Source of the DNA: Acidobacteriota bacterium
GTDB lineage: Bacteria; Acidobacteriota; Terriglobia; Terriglobales; Acidobacteriaceae
NCBI GenBank assembly: GCA_018268755.1
Contig: JAFDVW010000017.1
Span: 1 to 64,000, forward strand
Direction: 5' to 3'
DNA: 64,000 nt
In this document: piece by piece, positions 63,490-64,000 of the stretch
Position numbering within the stretch: position 1 is the stretch's first letter
How the letters are laid out: each line of letters starts with the position of its first letter
The notes under the pieces: model-generated
The model's input: only the letters and a program-made list of their open reading frames with translations
The model's database searches: none
What the model was told of the DNA's origin: nothing
Made by a program: the position numbers and the translations under genes

Positions 63490-64000
63490 GCCGTACTCCG
63501 GTAAAGAAACCGCTGCGTCCAGCGTGGCTGCTATTGCTGTTAGTCCTGCTGCCCAGCGCAGGGATGGTTGCGGCTGACAAGAAAGTGCGGGGCGAAGCCG
63601 CCCGTCCTCCCGATCTTCTGCTTGAGGGCGGACGGAAGCTTACCTTCGATCGCGCTTTGGCCTCCGAGCGCGACATCCGCGGAAAAAAAGGATTCTGGAA
63701 GAAGCTGGTGGACGCCGTGGCCGGCGAGGCGGCGTCCCAGGCCATGGTGCGGCCTTACGGGGTGGCGGTGGATTCCCGCGGGCGTGTCCTGGTCAGCGAT
63801 CCGGGCGTGGCCGGCATCCATGTCTTCGACCTCGAGCAGCATAAATACAAGCTCCTGCAGCGCAGAGAAAATTCCAAAGATCCCATGCTGCAGCCCCAGT
63901 GCATCGCGGTGGATGCAGCCGACAATATTTATGTCACCGACTCCCAGGCCGGAAAGGTATTTGTCTTTGAACCGGGCGGCAAATACAAGGGCGTGTTGGG
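63471..64000 (+). CDS. NHL-repeat protein, truncated by window end
   Basis: ATG 63471 opens a frame that stays open to base 64000 (176 codons visible). It overlaps the barrel gene by 19 bases. A signal peptide (RPAWLLLLLVLLPSAGMVAA) is followed by a basic linker and the first NHL blades (RPYGVAVDSRGRVLVSDPGV, QPQCIAVDAADNIYVTDSQA). The linker and blades align by eye with the 413-residue NHL protein at 58183, so the two are paralogues flanking the cluster. Confidence 0.82.
   Translation, partial: MVQPVLSRTPVKKPLRPAWLLLLLVLLPSAGMVAADKKVRGEAARPPDLLLEGGRKLTFDRALASERDIRGKKGFWKKLVDAVAGEAASQAMVRPYGVAVDSRGRVLVSDPGVAGIHVFDLEQHKYKLLQRRENSKDPMLQPQCIAVDAADNIYVTDSQAGKVFVFEPGGKYKGVL

Overview
The window reads as a GC-rich Acidobacteriota chromosome, probably of the Terriglobia/Acidobacteriales type. 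This is inferred from gene content, not from a marker search. The clues are an Oar-like TonB-dependent receptor with an N-terminal carboxypeptidase-regulatory domain, paired imidazolonepropionase-like amidohydrolases, the order rplM-rpsI-rpsB-tsf-pyrH-frr, a short EF-Ts, many GTG/TTG starts and several -10 boxes placed 6-12 nt before the start codon. I found no tRNA, rRNA, CRISPR array, insertion sequence or prophage.

Bases 1-28,700 are mostly housekeeping. They open with a 134-bp tandem duplication that splits the 5' end of a probable lysophospholipid acyltransferase gene. Next come a cytochrome c lipoprotein, DUF488, dacB, folP, dtd, two linked amidohydrolases (the second has lost metal ligands), ruvX, mltG, a DUF4292-type lipoprotein with an orphan FtsX-type permease, and the translation block rplM to frr. 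A molybdopterin oxidoreductase, an envelope block (bamA, ompH-like, tonB-like), alr, an alpha/beta hydrolase, rpiB, glyA and a family-4 glycosyltransferase follow.

Bases 28,700-42,800 are accessory. Glycan genes (GH39, a DUF2961/GH172 protein fused to HEAT repeats, a CE1-like esterase, a GH51 arabinofuranosidase) all lie on the minus strand, with LacI-type operator candidates in their intergenic DNA. Between them sit a Cys/His/Met-rich secreted protein, an Oar-like receptor and a beta-propeller lipoprotein with a CPCC motif, then stress genes (RsbRD-like, OsmC, YbaK-like).

Bases 42,970-56,390 form one apparent regulatory and export unit. A triple-GAF sigma-54 activator is followed by an array of CTGCC(C/A)AA half-sites, a near-consensus -24/-12 promoter, three small overlapping regulator-like genes (65-aa ORF, STAS-like, sigma-like), and a six-gene efflux operon. 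That operon holds an ABC exporter (adaptor, ATPase, permease), a TolC-like channel, an RND adaptor and a 1217-aa RND pump.

Bases 56,699-64,000 encode what looks like a porin-cytochrome electron conduit: a 16-haem cytochrome, an NHL propeller, a four-haem cytochrome, a PpiC/SurA-like isomerase, a 613-aa outer-membrane beta-barrel and a second NHL propeller cut by the window end. The conduit and the sigma-54 efflux unit are the two most interesting systems here.
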